The notes: generated by a model from the sequence alone, not told the origin. 64,000 bases of DNA from Bombyx mori (GCF_030269925.1 NC_085127.1:11725501-11789500); one strand, 5' to 3'. Shown: positions 33,753 to 45,500, counted from the stretch's first letter. Program-made: numbers and translations.

Positions 33753-34633
33753 AACCATTTTCGGAAATAAATTAAGGAATAGATAAACGAATTATGTGAC
33801 CATCCATATAACACATACTAATATATATTTGACGGGTTAATAATGCGATTCTCACATTTAATCAGTTCGTAATATTTCGACGTGTTGCCAGAGCTATGGT
33901 CTACGGATAGACATTAGGGGCAGACAAGACTGCCTAACTTCGTCCTAGTCCGTTTTTAGATGTTACCATTAGAACTCGATGATTCGCCCGACAATATACT
34001 CGTGGTACTGATACATAATGGTTTTTATTATTTTTATTACTGTTTTCGTTAACTGTTCTTATCAATCCAAAGTGGAATCATTGAAACTAATATTTTTGTG
34101 ACAAATTAAATACTACATATTGCTTTAGATTTAACTAATAGCGACAATAAATATTAATGGTTTGCTCAAGGAACTACTTCCTAGATGATCGGAATAATAA
34201 GCTGATTTCTTTTATTAGGTAATGTAAATTTATGACATTTCATATAACTTAAAAGGTTTCGTGGTAGCGAAATTCAAATTTAAACGGTAATTCTCTCCTG
34301 TGTTGCTACTAAGCGATCTATATACATATCTATATCTAGCTATTTTCCATTTGAATACAACTGATTTGTATCACCCGATTGCAACGTTTTTCGTCCTGTC
34401 ATTTTGGGACATACTCATAGTATGGAACCTTCAGCGTCAAGTAGGGCAAATGTAGTTACAAATTCCACCTTCTATCTTGAGATGGCATTCACTGGCACGT
34501 TGGTGGTGGTGGTGGCATTTAACACCATGTGGAACGTAAACTGGTCAGCGAACCTAGAGCAACAGTAAAAAGGGAGCAAACTAGTGAAGTTCGACGAAAG
34601 AAAGTTCAAGACGTAAATAAATTTCAACTTTAA
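33753..34633. other. Unassigned AT-rich intron sequence
   Basis: No gene seen; a small (ggt)n run at about 34501-34515. Confidence 0.3.
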
Positions 34634-34851
34634 CCCTTTGACTGTCATATAGGTCACCGATGTCCTACGTGACGCACAAATTTTGCCTTCTTTTTTGATT
34701 TTTATCTATATTTTAGATTTGATTTCAGATTTTAGATTTGTCTTTTTCATAGTCTACTAGATATTAACAGAAATCGACATAATTACTTCACTGCTCTACG
34801 TAGGGCACGAAAAAAAAAAGGGCACCGGTGACCTACATGTCAGATAAAGGC
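34634..34851. mobile_element. MITE candidate with ~30-bp inverted ends
   Basis: ccctttgactgtcatatagg and tcaccgatgtcc at the left are matched in inverse by gggcaccggtgacctacatg and tcagataaagg at the right. TTAA stands directly before the left end (34630-34633), as for piggyBac-type insertions, but is not present at the right, so the class is uncertain. Confidence 0.5.
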
Positions 34852-34904
34852 TCGACAAAGTATTTTCTTTAGTTTTCGCGAGTGGGCATAAGTTTTTTTT
34901 TTCT

Positions 34905-34995
34905 ATGGTTGAAAGATTACTGTTGGCCCGGAGGCCTTTCCAGTTTCACCAGGACAGGTAGGCGAGCAAAGGCTCAGCCAGGACAGTGCGCATAA
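34905..34995 (-). repeat. Degenerate family C-like tail
   Basis: gcccggaggcctttccagtt and aggacaggtaggcgagcaaa resemble the 3' part of family C, weakly. Confidence 0.3.
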
Positions 34996-35495
34996 GTAAA
35001 GGTAGTTTAAATGAAAAAATTGACGGTAGTTAAATTTTCGTATATCGCCTAGTAACATCTGAGTTGTCTGCGACCACGACTACGTACTGTAGACTTAACA
35101 ATATATTTGAAGCATCCGAAGCAATATGATGACAATAAAAAAAAGCCAAGATTAAACATTTAAAAATTAGTTTTAATTATGTCCATAAAATACTTCATTT
35201 TACAGGCGTCGGTACGTACAGCTGTTATTTTTGTTTATGCATTAAAAATAATATATCTAAAGTGCCGCCATAAATTGTCCATAAACATCAAACACGACGA
35301 CATTTTTAGTTTTATGTTGTTGCAGACCGTACGTTTTGCTGGAATTTGCAAGAATGTTCGCTTACATTTTATTATATTGCTTGTTTATTATAAAAACAAA
35401 TGTATTTTTACTTAATAAACGTCGACTTACTGGAATGGGATGAGGCGTCGTGTTTATACTTCGCGATTAAAGGTTTTATCTCTAGATATACATAA
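34996..35495. other. Unassigned AT-rich intron sequence
   Basis: No supported feature. Confidence 0.3.
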
Positions 35496-35652
35496 TTTTT
35501 TTTTTAAATTGTTTAGATGGATGGACGAGCTCCCCCGGTGTTAAGTGATTACTGGAGCCCATAGACATTTACAATGTAAATGCCGCCACCCACCTTGAGA
35601 TATAAGTTCTAAGGTCTCAAGTATGTTTACAACGGCTGCCCCACCCTTCAAA
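35496..35652 (-). repeat. Bm1-type SINE, 3' part only
   Basis: Tail to cccacccttcaaag, then unrelated sequence. The segment cacagcccacctggt is shortened (gagctcccccggtg). Confidence 0.8.
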
Positions 35653-36088
35653 GCATAAGATCGAAGTTCCAATCTTCTTATATTTCAGGCCTTATATCTT
35701 TAGACTAGATTGTGGGTTTACTCTATTCATAGGCAATAACAAAAGAACCTTTACTGTTTAGGACACCAGCTGTCATTGCTCTTCTAAAGATATCTAACAT
35801 AAAAATAAGTGTTTCGGCATATTCTCTGTTCCGAGACTATATCCCGTTAGAAAGTCTGCACGTACGGCGGAAGATAAGCTCTAGCGATATTAGGGTGGCC
35901 ATAATTTAGGCAGGAAAACGGACAAATTTTTTTTAAATACTTTTCTAGAATATATTTAGGAAGTCTGAAATGAAGTAAAGCAGCGTCTGAGTTTCGCATT
36001 TAGGGATCTTTTCCTAACACCCTGTATGTATTGGTGCGTTAAAATGAAAATGTCTATTACGGTATACGAGATTAAAAAATAAATACAA
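35653..36088. other. Unassigned AT-rich intron sequence
   Basis: No supported feature. Confidence 0.3.
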
Positions 36089-36334
36089 AATAAATAATAG
36101 TTTAAAAAAACTAAAACAATACGCTTTTATAGAAAATCCCACTAAAAAATAGTTTTTTTTTTTAATTATTTAATTAATTTTAATAAATTTAAAGCACCCC
36201 ACGCGTTTTTTTACAATAAAATCATATTTTCTTACACTATTTTTAAATCAAATTTATTAAAATTTATTTTCTATTTTTTAGTGGGATTTTCTATAAAAGC
36301 GTATTTTGTTAGTTTTTTTAAACTATTATTTATT
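36089..36334. repeat. Long near-perfect inverted repeat (246 bp)
   Basis: Arms of about 65 bp (36089-36152 and 36270-36334) share aataaataatagtttaaaaa, acgcttttatagaaaatccc and actaaaaaatag in inverse order; the centre contains caccccacgcg. Fold-back MITE or inverted duplication; no coding. Confidence 0.8.
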
Positions 36335-36923
36335 TTTCTTTTTTTAGTTGAATTTAAATTTTTTTTAAAATTTTTTTTCTTAATATTGAATTGTCATCGG
36401 TCCTTAATAAGTATACCAAATTTCGAGTTAATCCGACGTTTTGAAGGTGGTCACAATCATGTTCAAAGATTCCGTTACAAACATATATACTAGCATACAT
36501 ACCTACGTCTGAAGCTAATAAAAGCGTATTAAATAAAACAATTTAAAATACTGACAATCAAGTAAGTGTAGGTTCGATCAGTAAAATATCTATAATACGT
36601 ATATTTGCGCTATTGACAGGTCGCCTTTTTCAAATGCCCTACCGTTTCTGAGTCTAAATCTGTTTGGCCAATTTTACGAATGTCCAATTCTGGTCATAAA
36701 CGTTTGGCCACTTCGAAGATAGGCTGAATATTCCTAGCGGTTGAAAAGCTTGTTAGCCGAGAAATATCGTTTATCTGTACCACGTATCGAGGCCTCATCC
36801 TCATCTTATTTGTTTTTATACGCTTTATAAAACAGATTATTTCTTGATACCCGCGTTCGGGCTTGTCGAATTATGTTACTTTAAGGTTCGGTACTTGGGA
36901 AGTACAAGTGCGATACTGACATA
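36335..36923. other. Unassigned AT-rich intron sequence
   Basis: T-rich just after the inverted repeat; nothing else supported. Confidence 0.3.
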
Positions 36924-37169
36924 TTTTTTTATTCCTTAGATTGCTGGACGAGCTCACAGCCCACCTGGTATTAAGTGGTCACTGGAGCCCACAGACATCT
37001 ACAACGTAAACGCGCCGCCCGCCTTAAGATATAAGTTCTAAGGTCTCAAGTATAGTTACAACGGCTACCCCACCCTTCAAACCGAAACGCATTACTGCTT
37101 CACGGCAGAAATAGGCGGGGTGGTGGTACCTACCCGCGCGGACGCACAAGAGGTCCTACCACCAGTAAC
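36924..37169 (-). repeat. Bm1-type SINE, 5'-truncated
   Basis: Complete body between ttattccttagattgctgg and ctaccaccagtaa. Confidence 0.9.
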
Positions 37170-37634
37170 ATCCGACGCTTCGTTTAGAAGGTATAGAGGT
37201 TAGTGACCTTTATTATTTTATCTGCGGCTCTGAGCTGGATGTGGTAATCGGGATCTGGATGTACTTATTAATTTGTTTCTTTAACATTGCAGTTATTGTT
37301 GAATGTGAAACATTTGAATGTCAAGAAAAGCAGCAAGCTACTCAGACCTACTATTTAGTTTAATGGAACGAAGCTTGAATGAGGTCAACACATCAGTTAG
37401 GTAGCTTTTTTTTATTATTTTTTGCCTAATTAAAAATCTCTGGCCCCTTTGCAATAAGGTACATTTTATCACGACATAAAATTGGATTTATGACATCTGA
37501 AATCGTAATCGATTCTAACGTATCAATCTATACGAAGGTATTAAGATAAGATTTCTTAATGTGGTTGATCTATAAAATGTATTTACTGGTCTTGGGGTCC
37601 CATGAGAAAGAATGAAAAAAATTACACACTAATT
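37170..37634. other. Unassigned AT-rich intron sequence
   Basis: No supported feature. Confidence 0.3.
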
Positions 37635-37868
37635 TTACTGGCGACGTCCGTCTTGTGAGCCCGCACGGATCGGTACCACCATCCGGTATATTTTCACCAA
37701 AAAGCACTAATAAATTCCAGTTTAAAACAACAGACTTAATAGTAGATACCATAGTATTCAATTAAGTCTTAATCCTGATGCTTCAAGATGGTAACGGCAT
37801 TCACGTCTAGGATGTTTAGAAGCTCCAACTAGATCGTGAGCTTGTTTATCAGACTATGACATAAAAAA
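37635..37868 (+). repeat. Degenerate Bm1-type SINE
   Basis: ttactggcgacgtccgtctt then gagcccgcacggatcggtac is clear; the middle is replaced by diverged sequence, and the tail gatcgtgagcttgtttatca is just recognisable. Confidence 0.5.
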
Positions 37869-37902
37869 ATATCCACAAAGGGCTTTGCAGAAAGTTCGAC
37901 CT

Positions 37903-38152
37903 TATATTTTTTTACTGCTTAGATGGATGGACGAGCTCACAGCCCACCTGGTGTTAAGTGGTTACTGGACCACATACACATCTACAACGTAAATGCGCCG
38001 CCCACCTTGAGATATAAGTTCTGAGGTCTCAAGTATACTTACAACGGCTGCTCCACCCTTCAAACCGAAACGCATTACTGTTTCACGGCAGGAATAAGCA
38101 GGGTAGTGGTACCTACCCAAGCGGACTCACAAGACGTCCTACCACCAGCAGT
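37903..38152 (-). repeat. Bm1-type SINE, 5'-truncated
   Basis: Body complete to ctaccaccagca; one of three same-strand copies within 2 kb. Confidence 0.9.
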
Positions 38153-38445
38153 ATTTTTGCTATTACTATAATTAAAACTAATGCATCTATTTGGCGCTCA
38201 TCCGGAGAAAGGGGCTTATTATTATGCCTATAAAATCTAAAGCGAATTCTACTAGTAAATCCGCGTCTAGAATTTACAACTCGGCCCTGAGAACGCAAAG
38301 GCTCCCAATTACCGCTATCTCTGAGAACATCTTGCAAATTGTGAAGATACAGAGTGCATTGACATCGTGTTTCGCTTTGAAGATCGCAAACATAGTTATT
38401 TCAATGCCCTTTTTATAAAATTTGGGATAGGTATTGCTGTGTTAA

Positions 38446-38697
38446 CGATTTTTTTTTGTATTGCTTACATGGGTGGACGAGCTCACAGCCCACCTGGTGT
38501 TAACTGGTTACTGGAGCCCATAGACATATACAATGTAAATGCGCCACCCACCTTGAGATATAAGTTCTAAAGTCTCAATACAGTTACAACGGCTGCCCCA
38601 CCCTTCAAACCGAAACGCATTACTGCTTCACGGCAGAAATAGGCAGAGTGGTGGTACCTACACATGCGGACTCACAAGAGGTCCTATCACCAATAAA
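38446..38697 (-). repeat. Bm1-type SINE, 5'-truncated
   Basis: Starts tttttttgtattgcttacat, ends gtcctatcaccaataa, directly followed by the family D SINE. Confidence 0.9.
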
Positions 38698-38698
38698 A

Positions 38699-38885
38699 CT
38701 CAGTGGTGTTGTAGTTCCTCTGCGTGGTATAGGGTTGAGCGTTTGATTCCCACATCGGGCAGCCGTGTGGCGATCAGGTTTGTTTGTTTTCTGTCAGGAT
38801 GTTTAATATGTATTTAATAATATATTTAAATGTATATCAGACCGTGATTTTCATAGTATAGGAAATCTGTGTCTTGTCCACGGAT
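38699..38885 (+). repeat. tRNA-derived SINE (family D), degenerate
   Basis: tcagtggtgttgtagttcct and gcgtttgattcccacatcgg match boxes A and B of the copy at 30563; the body is partly shared (aatatatttaaatgtatat). Confidence 0.6.
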
Positions 38886-39444
38886 ATATTTTCATTTTTG
38901 AAGTGAAAAAACCTTTTTGTTGAATTGTCATTATTTAAAACTCATTGAAACGACATTAAGAAGAGGTTTCTATAAGATTTAGCCTGCGAGAAAACGAGAT
39001 ACATAATATGTATGAAGAGAAACGAGATACATATCATGAAAGTATCAATTCTATCGCTTATGTATTATGCGTATCGCTTATGTATATATATATTTTATAA
39101 TTATTCTCTATTACAATACTATTGATATTACGTATCTCAAAATTCACGAACTTTTGGGCTTTAAAATCAAAGGGATCGCATACCTGCAGTAAAAGAAGAA
39201 AAATTAAGTAGATTTTATTTTTCTGATTATATGTAATTACATTGAATCGTCAAGGCCCTAGTAAACGGTCAACAAGTATACGTGGCGACCCACAAGCATT
39301 AGTAATTATGTAACAAGACAACTTTACGGCCAGTTAAACGTTCGACACATCGGTGTGAAATAGTTTTTATTGCTTGTAATTGTTCGACGGGTAGCTAGCT
39401 AGCAGTAGGTTCCGATGTGCTTACAGAAACTCACATTGACTTAT
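38886..39444. other. Unassigned AT-rich intron sequence
   Basis: A short direct repeat (gagaaacgagatacata) occurs at about 38990-39040; nothing else supported. Confidence 0.35.
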
Positions 39445-39977
39445 GTCTTTTTTTTTTGCTGATATCCTTGAGAGGCAATTTCTGCTACGCCTTGACGTAT
39501 AGGTGACTTTTTTTTTTCCTGCCTAAGCTGAGAGCCTTGAAAGGCTATATCACCGTAGCCTTAACTAATAGGTGAGCTCACGGGGCTCAAACCTGACGAC
39601 GTTGCTTACGCAAACCCTAGCAAGAGCCGTGCTTCGCAGAATCCACCACCGGATCGGAAACGCGATCCAATGAGAAGATCCAGCGTGAAACTCAGTGGGC
39701 TGTGTCTGAGGGTTAATTTACTGAACAATGACCGGTGCTTGAGGTACCTAAAAGCACCGTTAGTGGATCGGGAGGATCCGAAATGACGCGTTTGGGGCGA
39801 CGTCGACTGCTTTCCGTTCTGTCCGCAGAATCGGGAATGTATATAGGTGAGCTCTCTGGGCTCAAATCGGAAGTGTTGTTAACACTGGTCCTAGCAAGAG
39901 CAGTGCTTCGCAGAATCTACCACCGGATCGAAAGCACGACCCACTATGAAGATTCGGCGAGAAACTCAGTGGGCTGA
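39445..39977 (-). repeat. Three consecutive family C pieces
   Basis: A short tail piece (39445-39505), a long copy (39506-39790, with cctaaaagcaccgttagtgg and gatccgaaatgacgcg at its 5' side) and a core piece (39840-39977), all in the same sense. Either serial insertion or local duplication. Confidence 0.75.
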
Positions 39978-40172
39978 CTTATGTCACTTTCAGAATATCG
40001 ATTTTTAAACAGGTTTTTTTTTTTGTTTCTATAGATTCGTCCTGTTTGTGCGTATCCAGAATAGCTCCACAAGCTCTGGTAGCTGATTAGGTAGGGCAAA
40101 AAAAAGAGAGATTCGTTGAATAATAAAAACCGTTGTGAAATTTATGTTATTTGTTGTGACTTAGAGTATTAA

Positions 40173-40293
40173 GAGGTAGGCAGCGGCTTGGCTCTGCCCC
40201 TGGCATTGCTGAAGTCCATGGGCGACGGTAACCACTCACCATCAGGTGGGCCGTATGCCCGTCTGCCTACAAAGGCAATAAAAAAAAAAAAAC
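40173..40293 (+). repeat. LINE family B 3' tail
   Basis: Cleanest tail copy: gtaggcagcggcttggctct, gaagtccatgggcgacggta, ctacaaaggcaataaaaaa. Confidence 0.9.
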
Positions 40294-40504
40294 TTAAATG
40301 AGTAGACGTAATCACGATTTACTTGAAGTGTATCTATAATGTTTGAAGTTAAGTGTAGACTAATGTCAACGTGAATTCCGCTGTCCCCTAGAGGCGATTG
40401 TAGGCTTGGTTACTGTTTAGTTAAATCGTTTAGGTTTATATATAACGCAGGTATATATTTATGTTTTTTTATGTAGGTAGATCTTCGTTGCCTTTAAAAG
40501 ACAG

Positions 40505-40668
40505 CGCAAGATGGGTCGCGTTTCCGATCCAGTGGTAGATTCTACGAAGCACTGGTCTTGCTAGTTCCTAGGGCCAGTGTTAGCAATATCTCCGGTTTGA
40601 GCCCCGAGAGCACACTTACACGCTAGGGCATCGCTGATATAGCCTCTCAAGGCTAACAACATAGCATA
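40505..40668 (+). repeat. Family C retroposon fragment
   Basis: From gatgggtcgcgtttccgatc to gcctctcaaggctaacaac; a few bases (tagttccta) are duplicated inside. Confidence 0.7.
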
Positions 40669-40689
40669 TAATATTTATATATAAGTTTT

Positions 40690-41120
40690 TTTTTTATTGC
40701 CCTTGTAGGCAGACGAGCATATGGCCCACCTGATGGTGAGTGGTTACCGTCGCCCATGGACTTCAGCAATGCCAGGGGTAGAGCCAAGCCGCTGCCTACC
40801 GCTTAACACTCTCCACAAGCCTCTTTTAAAGAAGGACATGTCATAGCGCTCGGGAAACACCGTGGAGGGGAGCTCATTCCATAGCCGGATGGTACGTGGC
40901 AAAAAAGACCTCTGGAAATGCACTGTCGATGACCGCAGTGGCTCCAGGTAGTATGGATGAACTCTACTCCGGTGGCGGGCGGTGCGATGGTGAAAACGAG
41001 ATGCCGGTATCATCTCGAACAATTCCTCAGAGCACTCCCCATGGAACATTCGGTACAAAATACAGAGGGAACCGAAGTCCCTCCGCAGACCCAAAGGTTC
41101 CAAACGATCCGCGAGTCGCT
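40690..41120 (-). mobile_element. LINE family B: coding end plus 3' UTR
   Basis: Joins a reverse-transcriptase C-terminus (40744-41103) to the family B tail (ttattgcccttgtaggcaga at its 3' end). It shows that the many short 'family B' tails in the window are 5'-truncated copies of a LINE; BMC1 is the silkworm LINE I would test first. A weak target-like tataatat occurs on both sides. Confidence 0.8.
40744..41103 (-). pseudogene. LINE family B ORF2, C-terminal fragment
   Basis: The frame gives RRDFGSLCILYRMFHGECSE, ELFEMIPASRFHHRTAR, SFLPRTIRLWNELPSTVFPE and RYDMSFFKRGL before its stop in the 3' UTR. This is the C-terminal, post-RT domain of Jockey-type LINEs found in many insects (SL..FYR..HGECSEELF, F..SF..R....WN.LP..VFP..Y....FK). 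No endonuclease or RT motif is present, so the copy is dead. The first codon shown is simply the first Met in the truncated frame. Confidence 0.75.
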
Positions 41121-41769
41121 ATAATATATTCGGTTTCCAATCAAGAAAAGGATAGTGATGTTAATTACAATAGCCGTTTCCTAGCAACGATATATAATAG
41201 CTTTAGCGCTCGTCCATTATGCTAAGTTAACATTTCAGCTTCTCGATAGGATGCGGATTCGTTTGCTTTCATTGAATCTTTGAATGGTTATTCGTTTCTT
41301 TACAGCAATAAATTTATTTATTTCTTTACAGCTCCAACAGTATCCTGAGCATGATCGCAAGCAGGCTGGACTGTGTTATACATGGGTCGCTGTGGTGCCA
41401 TCTCCCATGGGATGTTACGACAGTAATTCATTGTGATGTAAATATAACTACTAACATAGGTCTAAGTCTTATTAACAATTTATATGAGTCATGGTTACTT
41501 GCAATAAAAACATTATTATTATTATTATTATAATTCATAAAAATTATCTTCATAATCAAGGACAAGAACGTATTGAATGAGAATACGGAATTTAATTAGC
41601 CGTGAATCAATTAGACGAGATCATAAACGAACTCATCAATCATTAGGTCTCGGATACAATCATTTTGTAATTAAGTTTCAGAGGACTGCACAATATTAGT
41701 GCGGAGTAGCGAACAAAGATCAAATAGGTAATGTTACTTTTTATTTATTTATTTCCCGTAATACTTCTT
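41121..41769. other. Unassigned intron sequence with (att)n
   Basis: A trinucleotide att run lies at 41508-41533. Otherwise nothing supported. Confidence 0.35.
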
Positions 41770-42021
41770 TACTGGTAGTAGGACCTCTTGTGAGTCCGCG
41801 CGGGTAGGTACCACCACCCTGCCTATTTCTGCCGTGAAGCAGTAATGCGTTTCGGTTTGAAGGGTGGGGCAGCCGTTGTAACTATACTGAGATCTCAGAA
41901 CTTATATCTCAAGGTGGGTGGCGCATTTACGTTGTAGATGTCCATGGGCTCCAGTAACCACTTAACACCAGGTGGGCTGTGAGCTCGTCCACCCATTTAA
42001 GCAATAAAAAATAAATAAAAA
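41770..42021 (+). repeat. Bm1-type SINE, 5'-truncated
   Basis: actggtagtaggacctcttg to cccatttaagcaataaaaaa. Well preserved. Confidence 0.9.
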
Positions 42022-42116
42022 CTTCTAGACTGATATTATTTAGGGAACTGGACGTATGCAGCAAGCATGAGCCCATGAGTTTATAGGGCTGCTGCCTGTA
42101 TTTAAAAAAAAAACAC

Positions 42117-42140
42117 TGTAGATTTATATATTAGTATGGA
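42117..42140 (-). repeat. Terminal scrap of Helitron-like family H6
   Basis: tagatttatatattagtatg matches the inverse of the 5' end at 60653; only ~24 bp remain. Confidence 0.45.
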
Positions 42141-42164
42141 TGCGGAGTACACGCTTATCCGACC

Positions 42165-42430
42165 ACGACAGGGCAACCCGAAACATGTCTTGTCGGATCC
42201 CCCGGATTCACTTTCGGTGCTTTTAGGCCCCTCAAGCACCATAGACACAGCCCACTGAGTTTCTCGCCGGATCTTCTCAGTGGGTCGCGATTCCGATCCT
42301 CTAGCAGATTCTGCGAAACACTGCTCTTGCTAGGGCTAGTGTTAGCATATTCTCTCAGGTTGAGCCCGTGAGCTCACCTACCCGTCCCCGTGTAGCTGTA
42401 ATAGCCTGTCAATACCAGCGAATAGTTAGT
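42165..42430 (+). repeat. Family C retroposon, long copy
   Basis: Includes aaacatgtcttgtcggatc and a perfect hairpin pair cccactgag / ctcagtggg, gtgagctcacctacc; the A-tail is missing. Confidence 0.75.
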
Positions 42431-42684
42431 AAAATTAAATTGGTGTACATGTACACAGTACTTTATGTTTTATTAAAGGACTAGTTGCTACACGCAGTTT
42501 AGCCGGCTAGGTCAAAGAAAAGTGTTAGTGGAGCATCGCGCGGGTATAATGTTTTTTCAGGATAAAAATTTGCCTGTGTCACTTCACTAACTTAATACTA
42601 TGACTCTTAAAAAAATGATCGCACCTGTGGAATCGCTTATCAAAGAATTTGAAGAAAATTTGTTTTACTTACACTTATAAACAT

Positions 42685-42931
42685 GTTTTTTTTTTTATTG
42701 CTTAGATGGTTGGACGAGCTCACAGCCCACCTGGTGTAAAGTGGTTACTGGAGCCCATAGACATCTACAATGTAAATGCGCCACACATCTTGAGATATAA
42801 GTTCTAAGATCTCAGTATAGTTACAACGGCTGCCCCACCCTTCAAACCGAAACGCATTACTGCTTCACGGCAGAAATAGGCGGGGTGGTGACACCTACGC
42901 GTGCGGACTCACAAGAGGTCCTACCACCATT
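42685..42931 (-). repeat. Bm1-type SINE, 5'-truncated
   Basis: T-run to ctaccaccat. Well preserved, ggtggtacctaccc changed to ggtgacacctacgc. Confidence 0.9.
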
Positions 42932-43355
42932 ATTATGGTAGTATGCTATTATTTATAAGTATCGGTTATCAGTCATAAAGTTTTATAAAATTCAAAATTA
43001 AATTTAAATTTTAGTATAGAAAAGGGCAAAGTACACTTTCCGTCTCTTTTAAATCAAGCGCACAACTTAAGCTTTAAGGTATGTGCTTTAAAGCCTATAG
43101 TATTAACATCGAAATAGAAGAAATTCGAATTCTTCAAATACTTTTTTGGAGCAAAAAAACAAGAATTTTGGATCAAGCCACTTCAATTCTAAAGGTACGA
43201 TATCCTTTTCTTTATTTCAAAGTAAAAGAACCACAAAAACACACACTCAAACAAACATACACACGTTCATATGTAAATATAACATTAAGTATGGGTTACA
43301 ATTCTTATTCCACTATCTTCTAAGATTCTTCTAAGGCTCTAGAAAGCCCAGCAAA
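42932..43355. other. Unassigned AT-rich intron sequence
   Basis: Two overlapping plus-strand frames here lack any domain and are not called. Confidence 0.3.
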
Positions 43356-43357
43356 TT

Positions 43358-43470
43358 TTTTTTTATTGCCCTTGTAGGCATACGAGCATACGGCCCACCT
43401 GATGGTGAGTGGTTACCGTCGCCCATGGACTTCAGCAATGCCAGGGGCAGAGCCAAGCCGCTGCCTACAA
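43358..43470 (-). repeat. LINE family B 3' tail
   Basis: tttttattgcccttgtaggc, gatggtgagtggttaccgtc, agccaagccgctgcctac. Confidence 0.9.
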
Positions 43471-43719
43471 AACTTTTTAAAACATCAAAATAAATTATCT
43501 AAAGCAGGTTTTGCTTTTTGTCTGTGCGTATTTACTGCCAGTATTATACTGCCAACATGAATCCCAATAAACCTAGTATTAAAACGCACTTCCCCCAATT
43601 ATTTCATTAGGCACAATATAGAAGATAATGCAATATCGCTCTCTTCAATGATTACCGTCTTAATGACCTAGGTCCTGTCCAAGGAATCCAAGACGGGATA
43701 CAGTTAAGTCTTAATGGAT

Positions 43720-43959
43720 CTTTTTTTTTAATCACGCCTCAATTAGTTTCCTATATGGGCCCCGGTATTAAGAGGTTACTGGTATTCTTCGATAATATAA
43801 TTCGATCATCACCCACCTTGAGATATGAGTTTTAAGGTCTCAGTATAGTTACAGCGGCTGCCCCACCCTTCAAACCGAAACGTATTACTGCTTCACGGCA
43901 GAAATAGGCGGTGTGGTGGTACCTACCCGTGCGGACTCACAAGATGTCCTACCACCTAG
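43720..43959 (-). repeat. Bm1-type SINE with degraded 3' part
   Basis: The half from cacccaccttgagatatgag to gtcctaccacct is sound; the tail half (ggccccggtattaagaggtt) is badly diverged. Confidence 0.75.
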
Positions 43960-45137
43960 CGTTGAGAGATTAAGGTATTTCATAATTTTTCTAGTTCTTG
44001 TTCGAAAACTGTTAACAGATATTATACAGTCAAATAGACAATACTGATAGAAAATAATTAAAGATAGGTATCTACACCAGTAAATAGTAGAGGTGGTAAA
44101 GAATATTGTGGTATTTGAACGATACTTTTTCGAATACTCGCAAGACAGTCGCCATCGAAATTAGTGAATTAATATTATGTATTTATTTAAATTAATTAAA
44201 CCTTGCCCCCGCCGGAAATGCGAGGTAAAGAATAAATATTTATTATTTCAGACAATACCTACACGAACCACCTATGCAGGGTTGTGCAACATTAGCATAT
44301 AAATCTATCGACAGTCGGACGTCAACACGGAGATTATCGACAAATTTAGTACCGTTTAATTTCCTTTACAAATCAACGTCTTTTAAATACTGATAGCTTT
44401 CTTTAAATCGAAGAGGGCAACAATAAATCCGTGATAAATTGTTATTGAACGCCATTTTTTATTTTTTATTTTTGATGTATTCAAAATAAAAATTGTGTAG
44501 TCAAGATTTACGATGTGACAAACATGAAATTCTTTAATGATTCCGGGGAGCACTAAATTTTCAAAATGGCCGTTAACGTCAGGCGCTCGTATGTTTACAT
44601 TATTGAGGCGTTTCACTTGTACTTGTTTAATTCACATAAATAATAAATATATTAAAACGAATCAAAATTTCATTAAAAGACCGAATGATTCGGGCCAACT
44701 TCGAACGTTTTATCGACAGTTTTAGTAGCGAGAAGAGAGCCACACACACGCGCCGAACTCGGGATTCAATTTAAAAAGCGGAATGAGATAAAAATAAATA
44801 AGTTCTGGAAGACACTTATGTTTAGAGTCGGTCGTAAAGATAGGGTTAACTGCCACGGTATCGGCGGACAAAACATACCATAAACTGACCGGGTAACAGT
44901 CGCCGATAGTGTCGATAAAGCATCGATAACGAGGAGTCTTTGATTCACTAAACAAAATTCGATTAAGTTTCACCTATAAATATTGATTAATGTATATTTT
45001 AGATGAACACGACGAAAAAAAAATGACATAAATATGAGAACGTTTGTAGGATCAGGCGTTTAATTCTCACGTTAATTACGAATATTGTTTTGTAAATAAA
45101 CATAATATTTAACGTTAGACAAACTTAATGTTATGTT
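43960..45137. other. Unassigned intron sequence
   Basis: No gene or recognised repeat. 44700-44950 is richer in CG (cggcggacaaaacatacc, cgccgatagtgtcgataaag) and may be single-copy regulatory DNA; no specific site is claimed. Confidence 0.3.
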
Positions 45138-45500
45138 TTGAAGTCGTCGTGGCCTAAAGGATAAGACGTCCGGTGCATTCGTATCTAGCGATGCAACGAT
45201 GTTCGAGTCCCGCAGGCGGGTAGGTATCAATGAAATACGTACTTAACAAATGTTCACGATTGACTTCCACGGTGAAGGAATAACATCGTGTAATAAAAAT
45301 GAAACCCGCAAAATTATAATTTGCGTAATTACTGGCGGTAGGACGTCTTGTGAGTCCGCACGGGTAGGTACCACCGCCCTGCCTATTTCTGCCGTGAAGC
45401 AGTAATGCCTTTCGGTTCGAAGGGTGCGGCAACCGTTGTAACTATACTGAGACCTTAGAACATATTTCAAGGCGGGTGGCGCATTTGCGTTGTAGTTCGC
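45138..45500 (+). repeat. Bm1-type SINE with tRNA-like head, 3'-truncated
   Basis: Head cgtggcctaaaggataagac (box A-like) and atgttcgagtcccgcaggcg (box B-like), linker gacttccacggtgaaggaat, then the body to gcatttgcgttgtag. The AATAAA tail is lost. Confidence 0.9.

Noticed and set aside
40667..41127. tataatat as target duplication of the family B LINE
   Set aside because: Only 8 AT-rich bases and separated from the tail by 11-15 bases; not distinguishable from chance.
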